Origin: UBA1479 sp963972065
Lineage (GTDB): Bacteria; Pseudomonadota; Alphaproteobacteria; Rhodospirillales; Casp-alpha2
Assembly: GCA_963972065.1 (NCBI GenBank)
Contig: CAXAVJ010000006.1
Coordinates: 10,720 to 74,719, forward strand
Length of the DNA: 64,000 nucleotides
Direction of reading: 5' to 3'
In this document: in pieces, positions 7,541-16,753 of the stretch
How positions within the stretch are numbered: the stretch's first letter is position 1
Layout of the letters: every line of letters starts with the position of its first letter
Translations under genes and position numbers: made by a program
The notes under the pieces: model-generated
Told to the model about the DNA's origin: nothing
The model's database searches: none
The model's input: only the letters and a program-made list of their open reading frames with translations

Positions 7541-9454
7541 GTGAGCAGCAGGAAACAACAATTCCGCGACAAGGACATCATCTTCCGTGAGGGGGATCCG
7601 GCGACCCGTGCCTTCACCATCATCGCCGGCAAGGTCGAACTGATGACCGAGGTCGACGGCAAGGAAAAGCATCTGGGCATTCTCGGCCCGGGCAAGACCC
7701 TGGGCGACGCGGATGTCGCGCACGGCCGCCACAAATCGACAGCGATCGCCGCCGGCACGGTAACCCTGCGCCCGCTTGACCAGCAAGCCCTGGCCCTGGT
7801 CAAAGCGCCGGTTCAGGGGCCTGGCCTACTGGCCCGCCTGCTCGCCCCCCTTGCCGCACATGACAGCGGCGCCCCCCGCCGCCGGTTTTCCCTGTTCGGC
7901 TGGTTCCGCCAGATCAAGGAGGCGAGCCAGCCCGCCGACCCGACCCGCATCGAGGTCCGCGTTGCGGCCCTGCCCTCCGAAGGCCAGGCCACGGAAGGTT
8001 TCAACGCCGATAGCGACACCGCGTCGGACCCTGAAACCCTGATTCTCGACGCCTTCGCCGAACTGGAGGGCGTACGTGCCCGACCCCTGAAGAAACCCCT
8101 CACTCTTCCTGAGGACACGGAACCCCAAGATCGCGCGAACCGCCTGCATTGGGCGGCGCGCCAGGCCCTGGCACAGGTCGAGGCGGACGTCCTGATCTGC
8201 TTCGAGTTGGATGCCGCCGGCAAGCGCCTGACCCTGCGGTTCCTGCCCTTGGGCATCCAGAACGAGGACCCGCCCGGGATGTTCCATGCGGCCCAGGCGC
8301 TGGTGCTGCCGGCCCAGCCGGACCCCGCCCTGACGGCCCTGGCGACAGCCGTCGCCCTGACCGCGACAATCCCGCTGACCGAGGTCAAGAAGAGTCGCCT
8401 CGCCAATGTTCTGCCCCAGGCCATGGAACGCGCGGCCCCGGCCATCGAAGCCCTGGGCACGGCACCGGACATCACGGACCGCGACCGTGCCATCGCCCGG
8501 CTATTTTTCGCCAACCTGCTGACGCTTCAGTCGGGCCCGGCCGGACAGCTTGAGGGTTATCGCATGGCCGCCGACATCTACGGTCAGGCCATCGCCTTCC
8601 TGAAGGATGACGCCGACGCCTTCGACCGTGCCGTGGCGCAACGCGCGCTCGGCGCGATTCTGCCGACCCTGGCCCCCGAATGGGAAACCCTGGAGATGGC
8701 GGCCGACGACGAACACAAGGCGGCCGGACCGATGGCCCAGGCGATGGCGCTTCTGGAAGCGGCGGCCGAACAATTCACCCGCGACACCTATCCCAAGGAA
8801 TGGGCGGCGCTGCAGAATCGGATGGGGCAAATCTGCTACCGCATCGATGCCCAGGAAGGCGACCAGGACCTGTTGAAACAGGCCCTGAATCACTATCAGG
8901 CCGCCTTGCAGGTCTTCAACCGGATCGACCATCCCATGCGCTGGGCCGAAGTCATGAACAACATCGGTCAGGCGGCGGCGATCCTGGGCGAGCAGTTGAA
9001 ATCGGTGGAACTGTTCGAAAAGGCCATCGAGGCGTGCTCCGGCGCCCTGGAAGTCCGCCACAAGCTGGATCATCCGCTGCTGTGGGCAGCGACCCAGAAC
9101 AACCTGGGCTCGGCCCTGTTCATGCTGTCCAAGCTGACCCACGATCCGGGTCAGCTTGAGGCCGCCCGCGAGGCCTTTTCCCTGGCCAAGGGCGTGTACG
9201 AGGCGCGCGGCGCCCACCGCCTGACCATGATCACGGAAAAGAACCTGTCACGTGTCGAGCGCCTGATGGATATCGCCCGGCCCAAGTCGCCGCCACCCTT
9301 GCCGTGGGAGCCCAAGGATTACGCCCCGCATCTGGCGGAGACATCGGACCTTGAGGAAGAGGACGACGAGGAAGAAGGCGACATGTCCGTCTATGACGCC
9401 CCCAAGGACGACGATGACGACCGTGGTTTCAAGAGCCGGGCCGCCGGAGCCTGA
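7541..9454 (+). CDS. Cyclic-nucleotide-binding-domain protein with C-terminal tetratricopeptide repeats
   Basis: 637 residues from a GTG start with GCAAGG just upstream; no better ATG exists nearby. The N-terminal ~75 residues match the cNMP/effector-binding fold (IIFREGDPATRAFTIIAGKVELMT and LGPGKTLGDADV). A middle region (~100-270) is unassigned. Residues ~300-560 are TPR-like, with the recurring phrases WAALQNRMGQICYRI, RWAEVMNNIGQAAA and LLWAATQNNLGSALFML typical of the WA-x-tQNNLG repeat class. The tail is strongly acidic (EEEDDEEEG and DDDDD). No output domain (HTH, kinase, GGDEF) is present, so it is probably a ligand-sensing scaffold. Function unknown. About 220 nt separate it from the divergent PagL-like gene. 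Confidence 0.8.
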   Translation: MSSRKQQFRDKDIIFREGDPATRAFTIIAGKVELMTEVDGKEKHLGILGPGKTLGDADVAHGRHKSTAIAAGTVTLRPLDQQALALVKAPVQGPGLLARLLAPLAAHDSGAPRRRFSLFGWFRQIKEASQPADPTRIEVRVAALPSEGQATEGFNADSDTASDPETLILDAFAELEGVRARPLKKPLTLPEDTEPQDRANRLHWAARQALAQVEADVLICFELDAAGKRLTLRFLPLGIQNEDPPGMFHAAQALVLPAQPDPALTALATAVALTATIPLTEVKKSRLANVLPQAMERAAPAIEALGTAPDITDRDRAIARLFFANLLTLQSGPAGQLEGYRMAADIYGQAIAFLKDDADAFDRAVAQRALGAILPTLAPEWETLEMAADDEHKAAGPMAQAMALLEAAAEQFTRDTYPKEWAALQNRMGQICYRIDAQEGDQDLLKQALNHYQAALQVFNRIDHPMRWAEVMNNIGQAAAILGEQLKSVELFEKAIEACSGALEVRHKLDHPLLWAATQNNLGSALFMLSKLTHDPGQLEAAREAFSLAKGVYEARGAHRLTMITEKNLSRVERLMDIARPKSPPPLPWEPKDYAPHLAETSDLEEEDDEEEGDMSVYDAPKDDDDDRGFKSRAAGA

Positions 9455-9573
9455 ACTCCACTCCTCCAAGGAGACTTGCACCCGGCGGCGAAGATATTAC
9501 ATTTAGGGCTCAGCGCCGCGTCCAGGCCATCGGACCGGCGCAGCGCGATAGCCCAAGGACCGCGGACGGACCC

Positions 9574-9813
9574 ATGAGCAACTTACGTTCACCCATCGGA
9601 TCGGATATCACCTGGCGTCAGCCGGACGGTGAATTGGTGTCCTGCGAGGAAAAGCTTAAGGTCCTGAACGAGAACCTTGAGGAAATTCGCCAGTACTGCC
9701 AGGACGCCTTCGAGGACGCGATCCTCATGGGCTGCGACGAGGCCCAGGTCCGCGCGGTCCTGCAATCCGTCGTCGACGCCATCGAGAACCCCTACAAGGG
9801 CCGCAAGTCCTAG
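9574..9813 (+). CDS. Small conserved hypothetical protein, 79 aa
   Basis: Begins ATG and encodes a mostly helical, acidic 79-residue soluble protein: a WRQPDGE N-terminal segment, then KLKVLNENLEEIRQYCQDAFEDAI and CDEAQVRAVLQSVVDAIENPYKG. It has two cysteines 15 residues apart and no signal peptide or membrane segment. I do not recognise a named family, but composition and codon use match the neighbours, so I think it is a genuine gene. A palindromic repeat follows 26 nt after the stop. Confidence 0.7.
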   Translation: MSNLRSPIGSDITWRQPDGELVSCEEKLKVLNENLEEIRQYCQDAFEDAILMGCDEAQVRAVLQSVVDAIENPYKGRKS

Positions 9814-9839
9814 TCATTCGACATCACGCCACCCTGTCC

Positions 9840-9897
9840 GTCACCCCCGCGAAAGCGGGGGTCCAGCGTTCTGGATTCCCGCTTTCGCGGGAATGAC
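9840..9897. repeat. REP-like palindromic element
   Basis: A 58-bp imperfect inverted repeat bounded by GTCA and TGAC. It contains hairpin CCCCCGC-GAAA-GCGGGGG, a centre TCCAG-CGTT-CTGGA, and hairpin TTCCCGC-TTTC-GCGGGAA, the outer hairpins being reverse complements of each other. This layout is typical of dispersed intergenic elements in alphaproteobacteria. It sits between convergent genes, where it may also end transcription. Confidence 0.8.
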
Positions 9898-9942
9898 GCG
9901 TGGGGCCATCGCTGCCAGCGGGTCGCGTCCGCCCGGAAACGT

Positions 9943-11703
9943 TCAGTCGGCGCCGATGAAACGATCGGCGAAGGTGAAGGGATCGGGGCTGGGCTTGCCG
10001 AAATGCCAGCCCTGGCCGTAGTCGATGCCGCAATAAAACAGCTTGTTGGCGGCATCCTGGTCCTCGACCATTTCCGCGACCGTATGAACCCCCGCGGAAG
10101 AACACATCTTTGCCATCGACGACAGCATGTCGCGGCCCTTGTCCGAGGCACAGGCCCGGCGCACCACGGGGCCATCGAACTTGACCACGTCGACGTCGAG
10201 GGCGTTGAGGTAATCGAAACTGGCCGACCCGGCGCCGAAATCATCAAGACAGAATTCGAACCCGCGCGAGCGGATTTCCTGGATCACCTTGTTGAGGGTT
10301 TCCAGGTCCTCGGCCTCGGCCGATTCCGTCAGTTCGAACATCACCCGGCGGTTCATGTCGCGGCGGCTTTCGAGAACCTGGATCAGGCGCTGCACGAACT
10401 GCGGCTGCGCCAACGACAGCGACGACAGGTTGACTGCCACCGGCGGCAGCGGCCCGCGTTTCGCCATATGCCCCAGAATATCCATGACCTGACGGACCAC
10501 GGCAAAATCGAAATCGACAATCAGGCCCAACTGTTCGGCCAGCGTGATGATCTGGAACGTGGTCTTGGCACGGGTCTGGTCGCGGAACCGGGACAGGGCC
10601 TCGAAATGATGGACCCGGCCCAGGCGCAGGTCGCAGATCGGCATGAACACCAGATCAAAGTCGCAACGTTCCGTCGTTTCCTTGATGAACCTCACGGTTT
10701 CCACCGTGTCCTGCATCATGTCGTCGAGCGCGTCGGACAGTTTTTCGACCGGCAGCCGCGCCTTGCCGGTGCAGAACTGCTGCATGGTATGGACCAGGGC
10801 GCGGGCGACCTGGTCCTCGCTGAGCCCCGCCCCGTCGGCGTCCAGGGTCGAGGAGCGGGCGCCGAACTCGGCGGCCTTGTCGCCGAGAAGCTGCTGGGCG
10901 GCTTCCTCGACCTTCATGTTCACATCCTCGGGGTCGACGTCGCCGCCGTGGACATAGGCAAAGTTCTCGGCATCCAACTGGCCCGCCGTGCTGCCGCCCA
11001 GCGAATGGGTTTTCAGGATGCTGCCGACGGCGGTCATCAGGTTGCGCTTCTCGCTGGCGCCCAGGGTTTCGGTCAGGGACTTGACGTTGTCCAGGCGCAC
11101 GAACGTGAGCTGCCCCCTGGCACCCGTGCGATCGTAATCCTGAATGCGTTCGACCGCGGCGCGGGTGAAGGACTCGCGCTCCAACACACCGGACCATTCG
11201 TCCTCGATCAGATCCTCGGCCGGGACATGGGTCTTGCGCACCGGCTCGACCTTCAATGCCAGGAAATAATGATCCTCGAAATCAGGCATGCGGTAGCCTG
11301 AAAACACCACGGGAATGCGTTTTCCGGCGGTGCTTTTCAGATCGAGAACGACGTCCTCCAGGCGACCGTTGCGGCCGCCGCCGGTCAGCAGATCGCGGGC
11401 ATAGGTCTTGTGCTCGTCACCGACAAAGTCGAGGAACGACGAGCCCAACAGGGTTTCCGGCGTGGCGCCCAGTACCGGGGTCACCCCGGCGGCGAAGGCG
11501 ATATTGTAGTCGCCGTCCAGTTCAAGAAGAAGGTCCGCCCGGCAAAAGGCCAGGGCCACGAAGCGTTCGCGGTCGGTCTTGCCCTGAGCGCGGGATTTCG
11601 CCCTGGGTTTGGCCTTGGCGGCCGTGCCCGATTTCCCCGCCGTGTCGTCCCTGTCCGCGTCGGTCATGGCGGCCCCTGAATGCTTGAGCGCGATCTCGTT
11701 CAT
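9943..11703 (-). CDS. PAS - degenerate GGDEF - EAL protein, probable c-di-GMP phosphodiesterase
   Basis: 586 residues, cytoplasmic. After a basic, low-complexity N terminus (KAKPRAKSRAQGK) comes a PAS-like domain (~50-155), then a GGDEF-fold region in which the signature is lost (QLDAENFAYV where GGDEF is expected), and a C-terminal EAL domain from ~345. EAL catalytic residues are kept: FEALSR (Glu368), AVNLSS, FELTES, CLDDFGAG, VVKFDG, VAEMVED and GQGWHFGKP. So it should hydrolyse c-di-GMP to pGpG while the GGDEF remnant can at most bind nucleotide. It probably lowers c-di-GMP and favours motility over surface growth. Alone on its strand; no partner gene adjacent. Confidence 0.88.
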   Translation of the reverse strand: MNEIALKHSGAAMTDADRDDTAGKSGTAAKAKPRAKSRAQGKTDRERFVALAFCRADLLLELDGDYNIAFAAGVTPVLGATPETLLGSSFLDFVGDEHKTYARDLLTGGGRNGRLEDVVLDLKSTAGKRIPVVFSGYRMPDFEDHYFLALKVEPVRKTHVPAEDLIEDEWSGVLERESFTRAAVERIQDYDRTGARGQLTFVRLDNVKSLTETLGASEKRNLMTAVGSILKTHSLGGSTAGQLDAENFAYVHGGDVDPEDVNMKVEEAAQQLLGDKAAEFGARSSTLDADGAGLSEDQVARALVHTMQQFCTGKARLPVEKLSDALDDMMQDTVETVRFIKETTERCDFDLVFMPICDLRLGRVHHFEALSRFRDQTRAKTTFQIITLAEQLGLIVDFDFAVVRQVMDILGHMAKRGPLPPVAVNLSSLSLAQPQFVQRLIQVLESRRDMNRRVMFELTESAEAEDLETLNKVIQEIRSRGFEFCLDDFGAGSASFDYLNALDVDVVKFDGPVVRRACASDKGRDMLSSMAKMCSSAGVHTVAEMVEDQDAANKLFYCGIDYGQGWHFGKPSPDPFTFADRFIGAD

Positions 11704-11845
11704 GTCGAGCCTACCTCACCCCGTCGCCGGGGTCCACGGGCGGCCCCCTGGCCGACCTTACAGGGGCAGCGTAGGGATGCAAGACCACGCCATCTGTGAC
11801 GGGCGGCACAATTTTGAAATCAAGGGAAAATTAGTTGCGAAGCCG

Positions 11846-12907
11846 TTACGAGCCGGCGGCGTCCTCGACCAGGTCCTTCATACGCTTGGCGATCGAGTCG
11901 TAGCGATAGTCGGAGATGCGGAACACCCAGGGGCCGGTGCGTGCGCGCAAACCGTCGGCCTCCGCCGTGTCTTCGCCACCGGCGATGTCGAGCGACACCC
12001 AATATTCGGCCGCCGGCCCTTTGGGATCACCCTTGGGCAATTCGATCAGGGCGGTCACAGTCAGCCCGTCAAAGGTTTCGTAGACGACACGGGTCGCCGT
12101 GGCCGGATCGACGGGATGCTTTTCGCGAAGCGCGACGTCCATGATCTTGTAGTCGTCGATGGCCGACGCGATGCCGTTGACGCTGAACCGGCTTTTCACC
12201 TTTTTGCCGTCGGGAACGCCGTTCAGCACGAAATCCAAATCCCCCTGCTGTTCCTTGAAGATGGAAATTTTCTCGCCGTCGGCGTGATGAATTTCGACGC
12301 GCCGGATGCGCTTGGTTGGGATATCGAAGATGTCCGTCTCGATCCATTCGGAAATCAGTTTGCCGATTTCGATCGAGCCCTTGGCCAACCAGGCCTGATC
12401 CTTGCCGGGAATGCGGAAATAGGTGCCGCCTTCGGCCGAACCCTCAAGCGAGCTGCGGGCCTTGCCGATCACCATGTCGATCATCGGCCGCCCGCCCTTG
12501 TCGTTGAGGCGCAGGCTGATCGCCTTCGAGCCCACGGCATCGGGATCGCCCAGTTCAAGCCGCGGGAACAGTTCCGGGGTCGCCGTCTTGGGCGCCAGAT
12601 AGGTGAGTTCCGCCACGCGCAACGCCAACGCGTTCACCTGGCTTGCCTTCGCCGGGTACATGTCGCGGTCGGCAATGCCCCAGTCCCCGGCATCCTTGGC
12701 GTTGCGCTTGAAGGTCAGCACCCCGCCTTCGTGGCTTTCGATGCGCACCGTGTCGACATCGTTCAGGTTATCGATCAGGCCCGGCACCACCGGATCGCCC
12801 AGGTTGGCGTAAACCGCGTCGCCGGGCCGGGTGACCACGGCGGCGGCGGCGGCAACGATGCCCAGCACCGCGGCGACCAGAAGGATCAGGAAGTTTTTCG
12901 CGCTCAT
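11846..12907 (-). CDS. DUF4340 domain protein of Gld-type ABC operon
   Basis: 353 residues with one N-terminal transmembrane helix (FLILLVAAVLGIVAAAAAVV) and a large outside domain, matching DUF4340 proteins. It contains repeated beta-rich segments of the DUF4340 type (GVLTFKRNAKDAGDWGIADRDMYPA and similar, FDIPTKRIRRVEIHHADGEK). It starts 12 nt after the GldG-like gene with GGGGAGAG as ribosome site, and closes the four-gene operon ATPase-permease-GldG-DUF4340. In such operons DUF4340 is always last and its role is unknown; it is presumably an accessory subunit on the periplasmic side. Confidence 0.88.
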   Translation of the reverse strand: MSAKNFLILLVAAVLGIVAAAAAVVTRPGDAVYANLGDPVVPGLIDNLNDVDTVRIESHEGGVLTFKRNAKDAGDWGIADRDMYPAKASQVNALALRVAELTYLAPKTATPELFPRLELGDPDAVGSKAISLRLNDKGGRPMIDMVIGKARSSLEGSAEGGTYFRIPGKDQAWLAKGSIEIGKLISEWIETDIFDIPTKRIRRVEIHHADGEKISIFKEQQGDLDFVLNGVPDGKKVKSRFSVNGIASAIDDYKIMDVALREKHPVDPATATRVVYETFDGLTVTALIELPKGDPKGPAAEYWVSLDIAGGEDTAEADGLRARTGPWVFRISDYRYDSIAKRMKDLVEDAAGS

Positions 12908-12919
12908 GCCGGCTCTCCC

Positions 12920-14830
12920 CTATTCCGTCACCGGCCGCGCGCGGGCGCGGCCCAAGCGGCGGGCAACGGCGATGATCAGGGCGGCAAATCCCAGAATCAA
13001 GGGAATGGCCGCGATGTTGAGGAACTTCAGCCAGGCGTCCAGCGCATCGATATCCTTGCGCAGCGCGTGCTGCACGTTGCGCAGGTCGTGGCGGATATCG
13101 ATCATCTTGCGGCGGAATTCGGCGATCGCGGTTTTCTCTTCCGCCGTCAGGATGGCTTCGCCGTTGGCCCCTTCGCGGTTGGTCAGGCCCTCGATCCGCT
13201 TTTGGGTCTCCTGAAGTTCCTTGGCCAGTTTCTCTTGTTCAGCGCGGAACTTGCGCTCGGCCTCAAGCTGGATTTTCTCGACCATCAGGAACGGGCGCTT
13301 GGAATCCCCGCGCGAGCGCAGGCCCAGCAACACATCGCCGCCGGACAGGTTCTCAACCGCGTTGATGACGAAGTCGCTGTTGCCCGCATAGGGCACCATA
13401 AGCTGTTCGCCGTTGACGTTGCGAACTTCCGCCCACAGACCTTCGTGCAGGACGTCCGTGTCGGCGACGACCACCGCGTTGAGCGGCTTCTGCGATTCCG
13501 CCAGGTGGGTCTTGGCCCTTTCGAGGCGGGCCTTTTCGGCGTCCTCGCCCTCACCGATCAGCGGCGGCCCGTCGGGGAACGCCGATTTGACCGGCCCGGT
13601 CACGCGCGCGGCCATGGTCAGCTTCTTACCCGACGCCTTGAAGTCACGGAACAGGGCGACAATGTCGATGCGGCCTTGCAGCTTAGCCACGTCAAGGGCT
13701 TCGGAATCCTCCGAGGTGGTGACGAGCGGGCGGAAGGTCGTGGTCGCGCCCTCGGCCGGCTCGAGTATCCCGGCCGAACCGACGTTGAGATCGCGGATGT
13801 CGGCGACCACTGCGTCGGTGGTGTCCAGGTTGCGCCGATCAAGCGTATTCCACGCCACGTAATCGACCTGGGTGATCTGGCCTTCGTGACGGACGTTGAC
13901 GCGGCGCGCCGATTGCAGGTCGGCGGCGACCTTGTCCTTGATGAAGGTGACGCCCCAGGATTTCAGAAGCCGGTCGATGTCCGATGGGCCCGCCGGTCCC
14001 TGAGGGCTGGGGGCTTCGGTTTCCGCGTTGGGGTCGATGAAGGCCAGAACCCGCCCGCCGCGCATGACGAACTGGTCAATGGCGTACAGGGTCTCGTCGC
14101 TGAGGTTTTTGGGATGGACCAGCATCAACATGCCGATTTCAGACGGCACGGCGTTGAATTCGGCCGGCATGGTGCGGACGTCGAACAGTTCGCGGATCTG
14201 GCTGATCACGGCCCAGGCCGGCACGGGCCGCTGGCCCATCATGAAGCCACCCTCAACCGGCAGACGCGCGACCATGCCGACGATCGGTCGGTCCAGGGTC
14301 GCCAGCGAATAGACCAGCTTGGTCAGATCGTATTCCAGGAACGGCTCGCGTTCCGTCGTGAAGTAGGGAATGACGGCCTTGCCGTCGACGGAATTGGTGC
14401 CGGCCAGACCGAAATAACCGCGGTCGCCGGACTGGTCATAGGGCAGGCCCTGCAGGCCGAAGGTGACGGCCTCGTCCTCGACCTCGGAAAAGGCCTCCGG
14501 GTTCTTGACTTCAAGCCGAATCTTGCCGCCCGAGATATTGACGTAGCGTTCCAGAAGTTCGCGCACACGGTTGGCGTAGGCCTGATGGCCCGGATATCTT
14601 TCGCCCAGCGCGCGGGTGAAATAGAGGCGTAGCGTGATCGGTTCCGTCAACGACGTCAGCACCTTGCGCGTACCGTCGGACAGGGTGTAGAGCCCGCGTT
14701 CCGTCAGATCGACCTGGGCCGAGCGCAGGGACAAGTTGACCGCCAGATTGACGGCAAGGAACAAGACGGCGGCGAGACCCACGCCAATCACGGCGAGACG
14801 GTTGCGGTCGATGGTCTTCAATGCGTTCAT
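12920..14830 (-). CDS. GldG-family auxiliary subunit of ABC transporter
   Basis: 636 residues. One transmembrane helix near the N terminus (LAVIGVGLAAVLFLAVNLAVN) and one near the C terminus (FLNIAAIPLILGFAALIIAVARRL), with a large periplasmic domain between them, as in GldG. The start of the domain (DLTERGLYTLSDGTRKVL) is the common GldG signature. A long helical, coiled-coil-prone stretch (~520-590, QLEAERKFRAEQEKLAKEL) precedes the last helix. In Bacteroidetes GldG works with GldF and GldA in gliding; in Proteobacteria the homologous operons have no proven substrate. Lies 15 nt after the permease gene. Confidence 0.9.
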   Translation of the reverse strand: MNALKTIDRNRLAVIGVGLAAVLFLAVNLAVNLSLRSAQVDLTERGLYTLSDGTRKVLTSLTEPITLRLYFTRALGERYPGHQAYANRVRELLERYVNISGGKIRLEVKNPEAFSEVEDEAVTFGLQGLPYDQSGDRGYFGLAGTNSVDGKAVIPYFTTEREPFLEYDLTKLVYSLATLDRPIVGMVARLPVEGGFMMGQRPVPAWAVISQIRELFDVRTMPAEFNAVPSEIGMLMLVHPKNLSDETLYAIDQFVMRGGRVLAFIDPNAETEAPSPQGPAGPSDIDRLLKSWGVTFIKDKVAADLQSARRVNVRHEGQITQVDYVAWNTLDRRNLDTTDAVVADIRDLNVGSAGILEPAEGATTTFRPLVTTSEDSEALDVAKLQGRIDIVALFRDFKASGKKLTMAARVTGPVKSAFPDGPPLIGEGEDAEKARLERAKTHLAESQKPLNAVVVADTDVLHEGLWAEVRNVNGEQLMVPYAGNSDFVINAVENLSGGDVLLGLRSRGDSKRPFLMVEKIQLEAERKFRAEQEKLAKELQETQKRIEGLTNREGANGEAILTAEEKTAIAEFRRKMIDIRHDLRNVQHALRKDIDALDAWLKFLNIAAIPLILGFAALIIAVARRLGRARARPVTE

Positions 14831-14845
14831 GATTTTTCCCGCCCT

Positions 14846-15580
14846 CTACGCCGATTTCTTCACTTCAACGACAATCACGTTGGTGAACAGGAAAAACGCA
14901 ATCAGCGACACGAAGAACAGCACGTCACGCAGGTCGATAACGCCGCGCATGACCGCATCGAAGCGGACCAGAAAGCTGAGGCTGGCCACCGTGTCGACGA
15001 TCAGCGCCGGCGCCCAGCCCTGGAAGAAGTTGAGCACCAGATCCAGGCCGCTCATGGTGAACAGGAAGCACACCGTGGCCGAAATGATGAAGGCAATCAC
15101 CTGGTTCTTGGTCATCGCCGACATGCAGGCGCCGATGGACATGAAGGCACCCGCCATCAGGAAGCTGCCGACATAGCCCGCGACGATCACGCCGTTGTCC
15201 GGCGCGCCCAGCACGTTGACGGTAACCCAGACGGGAAAGGTCAGCGCCAGCGCGATGCCGCAGAACGCCCAGGCCGCCATGAATTTGCCGAGCACCGCCT
15301 GCGTCGTGGTCACGGGCAGGGTCATCAGAAGCTCGATGGTGCCGGACTTGCGTTCCTCCGCCCACAGGCGCATGGCGACGGCGGGAATCAGGATCAGGTA
15401 CAGCCAGGGATGAAAGCGGAAGAAGGCTTCCAAATCCGCCTGACCGTTATCGAAGAAACGGCCCAGATAGAAGGTGAAGGCGCCGGTCAGCGCCAGGAAG
15501 ATAACGATGAACACAAGCGCCAGCGGCGTCGCGAAATAGCCCGCCAGTTCGCGCTTGGCGATGATCCAGATGTTACGCAT
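14846..15580 (-). CDS. ABC transporter permease (GldF-like)
   Basis: 244 residues from the ATG at 15580, preferred over an upstream in-frame start because GGGGGAG precedes it and RNIWIIAKRELAGYF is the normal N terminus of this ABC-2 family. Six transmembrane segments are visible (for example PLALVFIVIFLALTGAFTFYL, PWLYLILIPAVAMRLW, GKFMAAWAFCGIALALTFPVWV, FLMAGAFMSIGACMSAM, AFIISATVCFLFTMSGLDLVL, LFFVSLIAFFLFTNVIVV), with the family motif EERKSGTIELLMTLPV. It overlaps the ATPase gene by 8 nt. ABC-2 permeases export lipids, polysaccharides or peptides; the cargo here is unknown. Confidence 0.92.
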   Translation of the reverse strand: MRNIWIIAKRELAGYFATPLALVFIVIFLALTGAFTFYLGRFFDNGQADLEAFFRFHPWLYLILIPAVAMRLWAEERKSGTIELLMTLPVTTTQAVLGKFMAAWAFCGIALALTFPVWVTVNVLGAPDNGVIVAGYVGSFLMAGAFMSIGACMSAMTKNQVIAFIISATVCFLFTMSGLDLVLNFFQGWAPALIVDTVASLSFLVRFDAVMRGVIDLRDVLFFVSLIAFFLFTNVIVVEVKKSA

Positions 15581-16541
15581 CGGCTCCCCCTTGGGGATCG
15601 CCCTGGGTGATCTTGCGGAACACTTCGTCCATATGGCCACGCTCCACGTACATTTCCTCGGGCGTCACGTTCCTGGACCGGAGCAAATCGCCGACCGGCA
15701 GGACGATGGATGCTCCCGCCTTGGGCCGGGCGCGGAACGCCGCCGTGCCATTGACCGGGTCGCCCAGCGCATCGACGCCCGCAACCTGATCCAGGGCCGC
15801 CAGCCCGGCCACGATGTCGGCGGCCTGATCGGCGGCCAGCTTGACCACCACCGCATTGTGGCGCGCGTCGCGGCACAGCAACTGTTCCGGCGTGCCGTCG
15901 GCCAACAACTTGCCATGGGCGATGACCACGGCGCGGGTGCAGATGGCTTCGACCTCTTCCAGGATATGGGTCGAGATGACGATGGCCTTGTTATGGGCCA
16001 TGTCCTTGATCAGCGAGCGGACCTGATGTTTCTGATTGGGGTCGAGGCCGTCCGTCGGCTCGTCCATGATCAGGACTTCCGGGTCATGGAGAATCGCCTG
16101 GGCCAAGCCGACGCGGCGCTTGAAGCCCTTGGACAGGGTTTCCACCGGGCGATCGAACACCTCGTCCAATGTCGCCATCTCGCGCACCCGGTCGACCCGG
16201 CGGCCGATTTCGGCGCCGTTGAAGCCACGGATCTGGGCGATGAAGCGCAGGAACGAGGAAACCCGCATGTCGCCGTAGGTCGGCGCCCCTTCGGGCAGGT
16301 AACCGATCGCCGCCTTCACGGCCATGGGCTCGGTCACCACGTCGTGGCCCTGCACCCGGGCGGTGCCGCTGGTCGGCGTCAGATAGCCGCAGACCATCTT
16401 CATGGTCGTCGACTTGCCGGCGCCGTTGGGGCCGAGAAAGCCCAGCACCTCGCCCCGCCGCACGGCCATGGACACGGCGTCGACGGCGGTCAGGTCACCG
16501 AACCGTTTGGTCAAATTTTCAAGAACGATCATGTCAGACAT
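15573..16541 (-). CDS. ABC transporter ATP-binding protein (GldA-like)
   Basis: 322 residues. Walker A GPNGAGKST, signature motif LSKGFKRR, Walker B VLIMDEPTDGLDP and H-loop ISTHILEE are all intact, so it should be an active ATPase. The C-terminal ~90 residues form the extra domain usual for exporters of the CcmA/GldA type. First gene of the four-gene operon with permease, GldG-like and DUF4340 proteins; ATPase stop and permease start overlap by 8 nt. Cytoplasmic face of the inner membrane. Confidence 0.95.
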   Translation of the reverse strand: MSDMIVLENLTKRFGDLTAVDAVSMAVRRGEVLGFLGPNGAGKSTTMKMVCGYLTPTSGTARVQGHDVVTEPMAVKAAIGYLPEGAPTYGDMRVSSFLRFIAQIRGFNGAEIGRRVDRVREMATLDEVFDRPVETLSKGFKRRVGLAQAILHDPEVLIMDEPTDGLDPNQKHQVRSLIKDMAHNKAIVISTHILEEVEAICTRAVVIAHGKLLADGTPEQLLCRDARHNAVVVKLAADQAADIVAGLAALDQVAGVDALGDPVNGTAAFRARPKAGASIVLPVGDLLRSRNVTPEEMYVERGHMDEVFRKITQGDPQGGADA

Positions 16542-16753
16542 TGCGCGTCACCAACCCCCACTGGCGTGCGTGATCCCACGGGACGGGGACCGGCGCAATG
16601 ATAATCGCGAATATGTCCGGAATGCGGCAAACGCAATTCACGGGTCTCTCTCCCTGCTTGTCCGGTTGTTGGCCAACCTTGAACGGCAAGGGAGATAGTC
16701 TGATTAATCGGGTATTTGCAACCCTTTGGCGGGAAGATTTTTTGCCGGGCCGG

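Noticed and set aside
11609..14632. 1007-codon plus-strand frame opposite the Gld operon
   Set aside because: Shadow of the GC-rich minus-strand genes; composition is His/Arg/Gly/Asp-rich antisense sequence and has no ribosome site or domain.
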